Source: an uncultured Campylobacter sp. (GTDB taxonomy: Bacteria > Campylobacterota > Campylobacteria > Campylobacterales > Campylobacteraceae). From it: a DNA stretch of 64,000 nt. The stretch lies in contig NZ_CAUQKJ010000003.1 in NCBI RefSeq assembly GCF_963518785.1, forward strand, positions 124,001 to 188,000, written 5' to 3'. A program made the translations under genes and the position numbers. Every line of letters starts with the position of its first letter. The stretch's first letter is position 1. Below, piece after piece: positions 1-8,223 of this stretch. The notes under the pieces were generated by a model. It worked only from the letters and a program-made list of their open reading frames with translations. It made no database searches and was not told where the DNA came from.

Positions 1-1
1 G

Positions 2-1105
2 CAGAATTTTACAGAGCAGAATTCCACTTGGCAAAATTCAGCTTCCTTAAATTCCGATAGAATTAATTCTACGCAAAGCTCAGCTAAGGCTTACGATCTA
101 AATAAAGCCTACGTATTTTATATGTTCCTCGGACCTTTCGGCGCGCATAGATTTTATCTTGGGCGTATAATCTCTGCGATTTTTCAGCTTTTAGGCGGGC
201 TGCCATTTCTCATCTGGCTTTTTTTAGTAGTGGTTGCTGTCATGTGGACGAGTATAGAAGGTAACGATCTGTTAGCGCTTATAAACTCGTCTCGTCCGGA
301 TTTGGGTGTGCAAGCATCAGACCTAAAAGATATAGAGCAGGGCTTTTTTCATTTTATGGTTATTTTCTCGGTGCCTAATGTTTTATTTTTAATCTGGCTT
401 ATTAGCGACTTTTTTAGGTTGCCTGAAATGGTGCGAAAGCTAAATGTATCCGTAGACGTGGGAGCAATCCTGTATGTTTATACGGATGACGCTAAAGAGC
501 AGAGCGAAAATCTATCTACTGCCAAAACTACCCTTTACATAGCATTTGGGCTTGAGGCGTTAAATGCGGTAGGCAGATATATCAAGAATGTAGATAAAGT
601 AGGCGCGTTGGAGGGTGTTGGACTTATATCTATGATATGCCTAGCTGTGGGGCTATATTTTTTAGCGCGCGCTATACGCAGTACGGATCTACTATCAAAC
701 GCCGTGATAGTTGGAGTTTCCTCGGCTATAAGCGCAGTAAGCACTATATTTGTAGGATTTGAATTGTTTAATCCATCAGTTTTTATGATAAGCATTTATT
801 GTGTATGCACAGCGGTATATCTGATCTATCAGCTGCTAGTTAGTAAAGAGCTTTATGATTGCAGCGGAGAGAAAAACTATCTAAGAGCGTTTTATGTTAT
901 TGCGGCTACGGAGATAGTAACTCTAGTCTTGATAGCGCTTGACTCACAGCTTTTCGCCTTAGTATTTGCCATAGGGTGGTTAGCTTCGGTAATTCTAAAT
1001 GTTTCGGCGGTTTATGGCACTAGGGAGGTTACCGCTTCAAAAGGTGGCTACAATCTAGCGAATCTGGCGTATCACGTAAGGCAGATGAACGGGCGGGAGT
1101 TTTAG
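2..1105 (+). CDS. TM2-domain membrane protein, 5' end outside window
   Basis: The reading frame is open from base 2 to the TAG at 1103-1105 with no plausible start before the ATG at 122, so the gene almost certainly begins upstream of the window. The piece KAYVFYMFLGPFGAHRFYLG is a TM2-domain signature (two helices joined by a short turn with the GAHRFYLG motif). The ATG at 122 would cut the first TM2 helix in half, which argues against it as the start. Downstream lie roughly five or six more hydrophobic segments, so this is longer than a minimal TM2 protein. The visible N-terminal stretch is rich in Asn, Ser and Gln. Function unknown; inner-membrane location is inferred. The next gene follows after 60 bases on the same strand. 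Confidence 0.75.
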   Translation, partial: QNFTEQNSTWQNSASLNSDRINSTQSSAKAYDLNKAYVFYMFLGPFGAHRFYLGRIISAIFQLLGGLPFLIWLFLVVVAVMWTSIEGNDLLALINSSRPDLGVQASDLKDIEQGFFHFMVIFSVPNVLFLIWLISDFFRLPEMVRKLNVSVDVGAILYVYTDDAKEQSENLSTAKTTLYIAFGLEALNAVGRYIKNVDKVGALEGVGLISMICLAVGLYFLARAIRSTDLLSNAVIVGVSSAISAVSTIFVGFELFNPSVFMISIYCVCTAVYLIYQLLVSKELYDCSGEKNYLRAFYVIAATEIVTLVLIALDSQLFALVFAIGWLASVILNVSAVYGTREVTASKGGYNLANLAYHVRQMNGREF

Positions 1106-1165
1106 GTATTTAAATTTAAGGGGCGATTAGTGTAATCCTACATTATTTTAAAAAAGGAGTTTAAA

Positions 1166-1609
1166 ATGACTTTTATGGAGTCCGTGCAAACTTGCGTAAA
1201 GCAAAAATACGCCGCATTTAGCGGGCGAGCATCGAGGTCGGAGTACTGGTGGTTTTTTCTATTTACCGTGCTTGGCGGGATTGTTTTGAGCTTGATAGAT
1301 GGCGTTTTAGGCACTACGATAGGGTACAATCAAATAATAGCCGGCAAAATAGTCCATCAAGAAATCGGCATTATAGATGCGCTTTTTCAGCTAGCTATGC
1401 TCGTGCCAGCCATCGCCGTATCAGTCAGGCGATTACATGACACGGATAGAAGCGGCTGGTTTTTTCTGCTTATTCTAACGCCGATAGTGGGTGCTTTTTT
1501 CGGCGATATCGGACTTTTAGTGTCATTTGTGGGTTGGATAGTGCTGCTTGTGTTTTTCGTGCAGCGCGGCGATAGCGGGTCCAATCGCTTCGGATACGAT
1601 CCACTATGA
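1166..1609 (+). CDS. DUF805 family inner-membrane protein
   Basis: A 147-residue protein with the DUF805 hallmarks: an N-terminal FSGRASRSEYWWF block (about residues 19-31), a conserved RRLHDTDRSGW motif in the middle (about 89-99), and four hydrophobic segments. DUF805 proteins are small integral membrane proteins of unknown role, common in proteobacteria. The ATG at 1166 is preceded by AAGGAG with six bases between, a strong ribosome site. It sits close behind the TM2-domain protein, another small membrane protein, and the two may be co-transcribed. Family assignment is firm; no function can be deduced. Confidence 0.85.
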   Translation: MTFMESVQTCVKQKYAAFSGRASRSEYWWFFLFTVLGGIVLSLIDGVLGTTIGYNQIIAGKIVHQEIGIIDALFQLAMLVPAIAVSVRRLHDTDRSGWFFLLILTPIVGAFFGDIGLLVSFVGWIVLLVFFVQRGDSGSNRFGYDPL

Positions 1610-1787
1610 TACAGCTCTAAAGCTTTGCGGAATTTTAGAATTCTAAAATTCCGTGTAGATAAAATTCTTTGCATCACCACGTAAAATTTTACGTATAAGC
1701 ACTTTGCAGCGGTAAATTTTTCTTCAAATAAGCTTTTCAAATCCTCTTTAATTGATTGCTATTATCTATAACTTATAATTTTTATAT

Positions 1788-1793
1788 TATAAT
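1788..1793 (+). promoter_or_regulatory. TATAAT -10 box for the hutX-like gene
   Basis: A perfect TATAAT lies 34 bases before the chosen start, in a very AT-rich stretch (1745-1793). Campylobacter sigma-70 promoters usually have a good -10 and no clear -35, as here. The AT-rich block could also hold a Fur site, expected for haem-uptake genes, but I cannot see a convincing palindrome. Confidence 0.55.
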
Positions 1794-1826
1794 GGCGCTC
1801 AAAATTTTATTTCGGAAAGGATGAAA

Positions 1827-2339
1827 ATGAAAGAGAGAATCGAGGCGCTGTTCGCGCAAAATCCTAAAATTTCGATCGCGCAGATCTGCAAGGAGCTGGG
1901 CGCGAAGGAGATCGACGTGCTGCTAAACCTGCCCGAGCGCTTCGGAAAGAGCGCGGGCGGCGATAAATTCTGCGAGGTCATTAGGGAGCTTGAGGGCTGG
2001 GGCGAGGTACTTTTCGTAAAAAATACGCCGAGCTTCATCATCGAGTTTAAAACCAAGATCCCAAGCGGCAAGAGCGCGCGCGGATTTTATAATTTCGGCA
2101 TGGGCGCAAACGGCGATGAGGCGCACGGGCTGGGCATTTTAGCAGGTCATCTAAAGACGGATGATATCGATAAGATCATCCTCGTGACGCAGACTTTCAT
2201 GGGGATGCTCTCGAAATTCGTGGGCTTTTACGACAAGGCGGGCGAGAATATCTTTAAAATTTACGTCTCGCGCGATGAGAAAGGACAGCTTCTAACCGAG
2301 CAAGACGCTAAATTTGAAGCGCTAAAAGCCGCGATTTAG
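1827..2339 (+). CDS. hugX: HutX/HugX/HuvX-type cytosolic haem-utilisation protein
   Basis: The C-terminal half carries the family pattern TFMGMLSKFVGFYDKAGENI followed by FKIYVSRDEKGQL, typical of the HutX/HuvX family (about 165 residues), cytosolic haem carriers that work with haem importers and haem-degrading enzymes. Length (170 residues) fits. Two ATGs exist, at 1821 and 1827; AAGGA ends at 1821, so only 1827 has workable spacing (five bases) and is preferred. No haem receptor or ABC importer lies beside it, so it is an orphan in this window. Iron control is expected for the family, but no clear Fur box is visible. Confidence 0.8.
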   Translation: MKERIEALFAQNPKISIAQICKELGAKEIDVLLNLPERFGKSAGGDKFCEVIRELEGWGEVLFVKNTPSFIIEFKTKIPSGKSARGFYNFGMGANGDEAHGLGILAGHLKTDDIDKIILVTQTFMGMLSKFVGFYDKAGENIFKIYVSRDEKGQLLTEQDAKFEALKAAI

Positions 2340-2406
2340 CGCTAGCACGAGATTAATTTTGCCCCGCTGTCTGCGTATAGCCTGCTTGAGCTTTAAAGAT
2401 CTACGG

Positions 2407-2426
2407 GGCGCCAACCACAAGGCGCC
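2407..2426 (+). terminator. GC hairpin downstream of hugX
   Basis: GGCGCC at 2407-2412 and again at 2421-2426 form a six-base-pair stem with an eight-base loop, about 70 bases after the hugX stop. Only a short TT follows, so termination is possible but not assured. Confidence 0.35.
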
Positions 2427-2475
2427 TTAAGCTCGCCAATAAGATTTCAGGCAAAATTTAAATTATCGTTGATGA

Positions 2476-2530
2476 TGAAATTCCAAACTCGCCTCATCGC
2501 TATTTGCGCTTTAAGGTGTTTGGAATTTCA
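2476..2530. repeat. 13-bp perfect inverted repeat, 29-base spacer
   Basis: TGAAATTCCAAAC at 2476-2488 is repeated as its exact reverse complement at 2518-2530. It lies between the convergent hugX and the hypothetical gene at 2606-3040. It could be a long hairpin ending transcripts from either side, or the ends of a tiny non-autonomous element; nothing in the spacer decides. Confidence 0.6.
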
Positions 2531-2605
2531 CGAGCTCAGCTAACGCCCGCCTTATCTGAAGCAGAATTTTGTCGCTTCAGATAGATAGCCCTTTCAAATT
2601 TTCTT

Positions 2606-3040
2606 TCAACAATCTACTACTAAATTTTCAAAAATTTTATTTATATTGTCTTTGTATTGCGTATCGTCAAACTCCAAACTATTATTCGCAATTTTCCGCC
2701 CGGTAATATCTCCAAGCTCCATAAGATACCGCTTGAGCTTTTCTAAAAATTTATCTACGTTCGCCTTTTTATCAGAGCCCCACTCGTCTGAGCTAAAATG
2801 AATATATGCAATAATTTTTTTACTTTTAATATAATATTTCGGCTGATAAATTCCGGATTTCGGAAAATATCTCGACACTTCCCCGCTCAAACAAAGGTAA
2901 ATATCGATCTTTTGCAGCGAGTGCATTTCAAAATCGCTAAAAACCCTTTTAATCTCTTGCTTTGCCGCTCTTACAATATCCGGCATATAGATCGGCACAT
3001 CATCCGCCCCGCCGATAACGGCATTTATGCTAAATTTCAC
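2606..3040 (-). CDS. Hypothetical protein, possibly acquired
   Basis: A 144-residue soluble protein with alternating strands and helices, no signal peptide and no membrane segment; I do not recognise the family. Its start is a GTG at 3040 with GAGGTG five bases upstream. Codon use is visibly more AT-rich than that of neighbours such as hugX, suggesting transfer. Size, acidic lone-gene setting and composition resemble orphan immunity proteins of polymorphic toxin systems, but no toxin is nearby and this is only a guess. Confidence 0.55.
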   Translation of the reverse strand: MKFSINAVIGGADDVPIYMPDIVRAAKQEIKRVFSDFEMHSLQKIDIYLCLSGEVSRYFPKSGIYQPKYYIKSKKIIAYIHFSSDEWGSDKKANVDKFLEKLKRYLMELGDITGRKIANNSLEFDDTQYKDNINKIFENLVVDC

Positions 3041-3417
3041 ACTGCACCTCGTCCTTAAATTATAAAGTGATATTATTCAAAATTTCGGCTCATTATATCA
3101 TCTTCATAATATTTATTGAGCGTCGGGGTTACCCGGGTTTTAAATCGGTTATATTTTTTATCAAAACAGACCCGAATAAAGATAAAATTTTATAAAATCT
3201 ATCATTTTAATTTCATATCTCAAAACGTTTTGCCACCGCGCAAGGAGCGTCAAATTCTAAAGTTGAAATTTTATACGTTAAGCTTAAAGCTTATTAAACT
3301 CCGATATTTAGGGCAATGCAGACATGAAATTTTATCTTTTACTGCTATAATTCTCTCATAAATTTAAATCTTGAGATTAAAAAGTATTCTTAAGAATTTT
3401 ATAAGACGGAGGAGATC
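3041..3417. other. Divergent intergenic region
   Basis: AT-rich gap between the divergent hypothetical gene and the DsbB-like/TorA operon. It holds a TATAAT box at 3346-3351 and nothing else I can support. An open frame at 3116-3361 has coding-unlike composition and no good ribosome site. Confidence 0.5.
3346..3351 (+). promoter_or_regulatory. TATAAT -10 box for the DsbB-like/cytochrome/torA operon
   Basis: Perfect TATAAT 67 bases before the start of the first operon gene, preceded by T-rich DNA (3327-3340). It would give a leader of about 60 bases. Confidence 0.55.
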
Positions 3418-4017
3418 TTGAATAGATTGATTTTAAAGATTTACGCGTGGCAAAATACTGCTACGCCGTGGTTTTGGCTCTTTGTGATAAGCGCAGGGTA
3501 TCTTGCGGTATCGTATTTTTTCTTTCAGCGCTACCTTTTTATGTCGCCTACGCAGACGAGCGCCCTCGTGCGTCTGGGCTTTGCCGTAGCGGGCGTGGGC
3601 GCGTTCATCGGCTTGCTGCTGCCGTTTGGCTTCATAGCAAGGCTCATTGCCTACGCGCTCGGATTTGCGGGCGCGATATACGGCTATTTACAAAGCTCCG
3701 CGCCACACCCCGCCGCGGATACCGCAAATTGCCTCTCAGCACCCGCATTTCCTTTTACGGCGCCGCTTGATAGCCTGCTGCCGGAGCTATTTCGCCCCGC
3801 AAGCTGCACGGGCACCCCGTCTTTTCCCGCGGGCACCGCGCTTAGCGAAGTACAGAGCTTTTTCGGCGGATTTTACGGCGAGGGGTTCTATCTGGTGCCG
3901 AGCATTAAATTTGCAGACGCGGCGCAGTGCGCGCAGGTAGCGTTTGCGGCATTCGCGGCTGTTTTAGCCGTGATGTTTGCGAGCTTTTTATACGGCAGAT
4001 TTACGAGAAGTTTTTAA
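3418..4017 (+). CDS. DsbB-like membrane protein lacking the quinone-side CXXC
   Basis: Four hydrophobic segments with loops that line up with DsbB, the inner-membrane oxidase that passes electrons from DsbA to quinone. The second periplasmic loop is well conserved: Cys105 and Cys130 flank a TAPLDSLLPELFRPASC stretch resembling the E. coli Cys104-Cys130 loop (LPLDKWVPQVFVASGDC). In the first loop, where DsbB has PCxxCxxxR, this protein reads PTQTSALVR (residues 44-52): both redox cysteines are Thr and Ser, while the quinone-side Arg (Arg52, matching Arg48) is kept. A further Cys171 lies in an extended loop. Start is a TTG at 3418 with GGAGGAG just upstream (tight spacing); a TTG at 3427 is possible. 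It leads the cytochrome/TorA operon with 20 bases between. Family assignment is by my own alignment. Confidence 0.7.
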   Translation: MNRLILKIYAWQNTATPWFWLFVISAGYLAVSYFFFQRYLFMSPTQTSALVRLGFAVAGVGAFIGLLLPFGFIARLIAYALGFAGAIYGYLQSSAPHPAADTANCLSAPAFPFTAPLDSLLPELFRPASCTGTPSFPAGTALSEVQSFFGGFYGEGFYLVPSIKFADAAQCAQVAFAAFAAVLAVMFASFLYGRFTRSF

Positions 4018-4037
4018 AATTTTAAGAAAGGATAAGC

Positions 4038-4646
4038 ATGAAGTTTTTAAATTCTATTGCGGCTGCGGCGGCTATTGCGGCTGCGATCGCAAGCTGTGCA
4101 AACGCCGAGGTTAAGGCGGGTGAGACACTTTACGGCACGGTGCTAAAGCAGGTAAGCGTAAGCGGCGATTTGTCGCACAAGGATGGTAGGCTGCTGCCTA
4201 CAAACGCCATAGAGGTGCTGGAGGTCAAGGACGGAGCGGTGAAATTTTCGCTCACGGGCTATCAAAATCCAAAGGCGCCCAACGTTATTTATTTCACGCC
4301 TAAAGCGCGCATAATCGCGGTGGCGTTTTCGAAGCAGGCTAAATTTCAAAGCGAGAGTTTGGGCGAAGAGGACGGCTTTAATAAGGTTAAGATAACCGCC
4401 TACACCGACGAGGGCGCGCTAAGCGGCGACGTGGATAAAATTTTCGCTGGCGCTAAGGAGAAATTTGAAGCCTCGTGTAGCGTCTGCCACGCTCTGCACC
4501 AGCCCGCTAGCTATGAAGCAAACAGATGGCCCGGCTACATCAAATCGATGCTTTCGCGCACGCCTATTAGCAAGGATGAGAGCTGGACGGTGGTGCAGTA
4601 TCTGCAAAAGCACTCCAAGGACGTAAATTTAAAGGATATGAAATGA
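4038..4646 (+). CDS. Periplasmic monohaem cytochrome c, partner of TorA
   Basis: Signal peptide of about 23 residues (poly-Ala core ending CANA), then a beta-rich domain and a C-terminal haem domain with a single CSVCH motif (residues 147-151) and nearby methionines as possible axial ligand (Met171). C. jejuni Cj0265c is the same kind of protein and is paired with the TMAO/DMSO reductase Cj0264c. It takes the place of the pentahaem TorC of E. coli, presumably passing electrons from the quinol pool to the reductase in the periplasm. Start ATG at 4038 follows AAAGGA. It overlaps torA by four bases (ATGA), indicating translational coupling. Confidence 0.88.
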   Translation: MKFLNSIAAAAAIAAAIASCANAEVKAGETLYGTVLKQVSVSGDLSHKDGRLLPTNAIEVLEVKDGAVKFSLTGYQNPKAPNVIYFTPKARIIAVAFSKQAKFQSESLGEEDGFNKVKITAYTDEGALSGDVDKIFAGAKEKFEASCSVCHALHQPASYEANRWPGYIKSMLSRTPISKDESWTVVQYLQKHSKDVNLKDMK

Positions 4647-7159
4647 AAAGACGAAATTTTTTAAAGCTCGGCGCGGCGGTCTCGGCGCTTCCGCTCATTC
4701 CAAGCTCGATGCTTGCGGCGGATAAACTTACTGCGCTTAAGAAAAATGGCGAAATTTTAACCGCGGCGCGGTGGGGAATTTTAAAAGCGAGCGTAAAAAA
4801 CGGCAAGATCGTAAAATCCGCGCCGTGGAAGATCACCTCTAAAATTCCAAATACGCTTCAAAATACGATGGCGGATCTCGTTTATAACACGCGCATCAAA
4901 GCGCCGATGATGCGAAAATCATATCTCGCCGACCCAGATAATCCTAAGCCGGAGCTTCGCGGACTTGACGAATGGGTCGAGGTAAAATATGAAGACGCGA
5001 TCAAACTCGTCGCGCGCGAGCTTAAAAAGACGCGCGAGCAAAAGGGCGCGGACTCGGTGTTTGCGGGTAGCTACGGCTGGCAGAGCACGGGCAACGTGCA
5101 TGTCTCAAGGACGCTGCTTCATAGATTTATGAATTTAAGCGGCGGCTTTACGGGCGTCACGGGCGATTACTCCACGGGTGCGGCGCAGGTCATAATGCCG
5201 CACGTAACGGGCTCAAATCAGGTCTATGAGCAGCAAACCTCGTGGCCCGTGGTGCTTGAAAACTCCAAAGTAGTGGTCTTTTGGGGGCTAAATCCTATCT
5301 CTACGCTTCGCGTGGCATGGACGAGCTCGGACGAGCAGGGATTTAAGTATTTCGAGCAGCTAAAAAACAGCGAAAAAGAGATCATTATCATTGATCCGAT
5401 CAAAACCGTAAGCGGCAAGTATTTCGAAGGCAAGGCGCGATGGATCGCTCCTCGCCCTAACACCGACGTAGCGATGATGTTAGGCATGGCGCAGCACCTC
5501 TACTCGCAGGGTAAGTACGATAAGGAATTTTTGCAAAACTACACCGTGGGCTTTGAAAAATTCGTGCCGTACCTCACGGGGCAGAGCGACGGCGTGGCTA
5601 AGACGCCCGAGTGGGCCAGTGAAATTTGCGGCATTGGCGCGGATGTGATAAAAGAGCTTGCGATAAAATTTTACGAAAACCGCACGATGATAATGGCGGG
5701 TTGGGGGATCCAGCGCGCTCATCACGGCGAGCAGGCGCACTGGATGATCGTGACTTTGTGCGCGATGCTGGGGCAGATCGGACTTGCCGGAGGGGGCTTT
5801 GGCTTTAGCTACCACTACGCTAACGGCGGCGCGCCTACCTGCGCGGGCGGCGTGATCGGCGGAATGAACGCGGCAAGCGTCGGCGTCGTTAAGGACGGAA
5901 AATTTTTAGGGCTTGCGCAGGATCAGAAGCAAGGCGGCGAAGCAACTCAAGCGTGGCTGGTAAATACGGCGAAGGTTGCCTTCCCTCTAGCTCGCATCGC
6001 AGACGCGCTGCTAAATCCTGGCAAGACGATCGACGCAAACGGCGAAAAGATCACCTATCCTCAGATAGACTTCATCTACTGGGTCGGCGGAAATCCGATC
6101 GTGCACCACCAAGACACCAACACCAACATTAAGGCTTGGCGCAAGCCGCGCACCATCGTAGTGAATGAAATTTACTGGACGCCGACTGCGAAGATGGCGG
6201 ACATCGTGTTCCCGACCACTACGGAGTATGAGCGCAACGACATCACGATGAGCGGGGACTACTCCAATATGCATATCATCCCGATGAAGCAGGTCGTCGC
6301 TAAGCAGCGCGGCGCGAAGGATGATTATCAAATTTTCACCGACCTTTGCAAGGCCTACGCCGACGGGCTTGCCGAGGTTTATACGGACGGCGGCAAAACG
6401 GAGATGGATTGGATCAAAGAATTTTACGAAGGGGCAGCTAGCGCCGTGAATGCAAACACCGCTTTGGGAATACAGATGCCGAGCTTTGAGCAGTGGTGGG
6501 AGAAAAACGAGCCGACGGAATTTTACGAAACGCCAGAGAGTGCTGCGTACGTGAGCTTTGAGGATTTTAGAAACGATCCCGTTTTGGAGGCTTTGGGAAC
6601 GCCTAGCGGGCTGATTGAAATTTACTCCGATACGATAGAAGCGATGAACTACAAAGACTGCGGCGCACATCCGATGTGGTTTGAGCCCGTCGAGTGGCTC
6701 GGGATGAAGGATAAGCCTGCGAAATTTCACCTGCTTAGTCTGCATCCGTATGACCGCTTGCATTCGCAGCAGAGCAACACCTCAAATCGCAAGAGATACG
6801 CCGTCGCGGATCGCGAGCCGGTGCTAATAAATACCGAGGACGCTAAGGAGCTAGGTATCAAGCAGGGCGATCTGGTGCGCGTGTATAACGCTCGAGGCGA
6901 AATTTTAGCGGGAGCCAATGTAAGTGACGACATAATGCGCGGCGTGGTGCAGATCTTCGAAGGCGCATGGTACGATCCTAACGCCGAGGGGCTTTGCAAA
7001 AATGGAAATCCGAACGTGCTTACGATCGATCTTCCTACGAGCGAGCTTGCCAACGGCAACATCGCGCACACGGCGTTAGTAAATATCGAGCTTTATAAAC
7101 ACAAGGCGGGCGAAGATATCAAACTAACCGCGTTTATGCCGCCTAAAGGGGCGAAGTAG
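4643..7159 (+). CDS. torA: Periplasmic trimethylamine-N-oxide/DMSO reductase, molybdenum enzyme
   Basis: An 838-residue member of the molybdopterin-bis-MGD DMSO/TMAO reductase family. The N-terminus is a twin-arginine signal (RRNFLKLG), so it is exported folded. The stretch GDYSTGAAQ (about residues 174-182) holds the likely serine ligand of molybdenum (Ser177); there is no N-terminal Cys motif for an iron-sulphur cluster, as expected for TorA rather than DmsA or nitrate reductase. Molybdopterin-binding and C-terminal dinucleotide-binding domains are complete, with SLHPYDRLHSQQSNT near the C-terminus. It reduces N- and S-oxides during oxygen-limited respiration using the monohaem cytochrome encoded just upstream. 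moaC, needed for its cofactor, is also in this window. Substrate preference cannot be read from sequence. Confidence 0.92.
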   Translation: MKRRNFLKLGAAVSALPLIPSSMLAADKLTALKKNGEILTAARWGILKASVKNGKIVKSAPWKITSKIPNTLQNTMADLVYNTRIKAPMMRKSYLADPDNPKPELRGLDEWVEVKYEDAIKLVARELKKTREQKGADSVFAGSYGWQSTGNVHVSRTLLHRFMNLSGGFTGVTGDYSTGAAQVIMPHVTGSNQVYEQQTSWPVVLENSKVVVFWGLNPISTLRVAWTSSDEQGFKYFEQLKNSEKEIIIIDPIKTVSGKYFEGKARWIAPRPNTDVAMMLGMAQHLYSQGKYDKEFLQNYTVGFEKFVPYLTGQSDGVAKTPEWASEICGIGADVIKELAIKFYENRTMIMAGWGIQRAHHGEQAHWMIVTLCAMLGQIGLAGGGFGFSYHYANGGAPTCAGGVIGGMNAASVGVVKDGKFLGLAQDQKQGGEATQAWLVNTAKVAFPLARIADALLNPGKTIDANGEKITYPQIDFIYWVGGNPIVHHQDTNTNIKAWRKPRTIVVNEIYWTPTAKMADIVFPTTTEYERNDITMSGDYSNMHIIPMKQVVAKQRGAKDDYQIFTDLCKAYADGLAEVYTDGGKTEMDWIKEFYEGAASAVNANTALGIQMPSFEQWWEKNEPTEFYETPESAAYVSFEDFRNDPVLEALGTPSGLIEIYSDTIEAMNYKDCGAHPMWFEPVEWLGMKDKPAKFHLLSLHPYDRLHSQQSNTSNRKRYAVADREPVLINTEDAKELGIKQGDLVRVYNARGEILAGANVSDDIMRGVVQIFEGAWYDPNAEGLCKNGNPNVLTIDLPTSELANGNIAHTALVNIELYKHKAGEDIKLTAFMPPKGAK

Positions 7160-7526
7160 GGATTGGGAGCGGTCCGGGGTTTAAGACTGGCTCATTGCTG
7201 GCTTGGACTAGATACGCCGATCCTCTACAGGCTTTAGCCAAACTCGCCGTGATTTTGCTACGGCGAGTCGGGTTTGTTTGACTTACCGCAGCTGCGGATC
7301 GTAGACGATTTAGCTTGCCGTAGCTTCGCGACTGCAACGATAGGTCGCGGGGCTGATTTAAATTTTATAGCCTTGCGCTTGCAGTAATGACTGAGTTGAT
7401 TTGACTTATCGTAACTTTGAGCTGTGTGGCAGGCTAGAGATAACAGCGAGCAATATTGCCCCGCTCCGCCCTATTTGCTCGTGAAATTCTCGCTAAATTT
7501 AAGAACTTACCGTTTGGACTAAAATT
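7160..7526. other. Intergenic region after torA
   Basis: Convergent gap between torA and the hypothetical gene on the other strand. It contains the strong hairpin at 7242-7268 and otherwise nothing I can support. Confidence 0.5.
7242..7268 (+). terminator. Likely torA operon terminator
   Basis: ACTCGCCGT (7242-7250) pairs perfectly with ACGGCGAGT (7260-7268) over a nine-base loop, followed by a T-rich run (GTTTGTTTG). It is 83 bases after the torA stop. Confidence 0.6.
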
Positions 7527-7922
7527 TCAATCCAAACTAAAAAATCGCCTAAGCTTCCATTTAAAATTTTTCTTCGGAATTTGCGTATCGCTAAAATCGT
7601 CGCTGTAAATTTTATTTTTATCGGTGAAATAGCCGCTGTTTTGAGCCTGCGGTATAAAGTCGGTCCGATCTTCTATTTTTACGTTTAGCGGCTTGAAATA
7701 TTGCAGCAGCTCATGATACTCTTTTGCAGATACCGCATTTACTAAAAAGAAATTTCTATTGTTAAATTTAACGACGAAATTTCTTTTTAACAGCCAAAGG
7801 CAAAATTTTGAAATTTGCTGTCTTAAATCTAGACTGAATTTCAAAATTTTAAGCCATAAAATAAGATAAAATTTTAAAATTCCACGCCTTTTTTGGGTGT
7901 GAAAGTTTTTATTTTGGGACAA
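7527..7922 (-). CDS. Small hypothetical protein, doubtful
   Basis: Open frame of 131 codons starting at a TTG (7922) without a convincing ribosome site. The first 45 residues are KILKF-type translations of AAAATTTTAAAATT runs and may not be real protein; the later part (FVVKFNNRNFFLVNAVSAKE onward) looks more protein-like, with a plausible strand-helix pattern and a basic C-terminus. The true start may lie inside, or this may be a decayed gene. I do not recognise it. It lies 37 bases downstream of the toxin gene on the same strand. Confidence 0.35.
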   Translation of the reverse strand: MSQNKNFHTQKRRGILKFYLILWLKILKFSLDLRQQISKFCLWLLKRNFVVKFNNRNFFLVNAVSAKEYHELLQYFKPLNVKIEDRTDFIPQAQNSGYFTDKNKIYSDDFSDTQIPKKNFKWKLRRFFSLD

Positions 7923-7959
7923 ATTTTACCGCTTTGATATTGATGCTTTTGTACGTATT

Positions 7960-8223
7960 TTACTTATCTCCATAGTGAGTTTTACACTGAGCTATTTCTA
8001 TGGCGCCATTAGATATTCTAAACACGAGCCGATTTTTTCCATCTATTCTAACACTATAAAGCCCCGATAAATTGCCCTTTAGCGCTTCGGGTTTGCCTAT
8101 ACAATCGTAGCCGTTACGCTCTATATCTAGGATTAACTTATTTATGCGCTTTAGGATATTTTTATCATTTTCCTGCCAATACAGATAATCCTCCCAAGCT
8201 TCTTGCGACCAGATTTTTTTCAT
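7960..8223 (-). CDS. yoeB: Txe/YoeB family mRNA interferase toxin
   Basis: An 87-residue protein with the YoeB pattern: WSQEAWEDYLYWQ at the N-terminus, IGKPEALKGNLSGLYSVRI in the middle, and a C-terminal THY. The Glu in KPEALKG, the Arg in SVRI and the terminal His-Tyr match the catalytic set of YoeB, a ribosome-dependent endoribonuclease that cuts mRNA in the A site. A GDK tail extends three residues past the usual end. It overlaps the upstream antitoxin gene by four bases, so the pair is co-translated. The toxin looks intact. Confidence 0.9.
   Translation of the reverse strand: MKKIWSQEAWEDYLYWQENDKNILKRINKLILDIERNGYDCIGKPEALKGNLSGLYSVRIDGKNRLVFRISNGAIEIAQCKTHYGDK

Noticed and set aside
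3116..3361. 81-codon frame
   Set aside because: Poor composition, weak start, overlaps the -10 box of the TorA operon.
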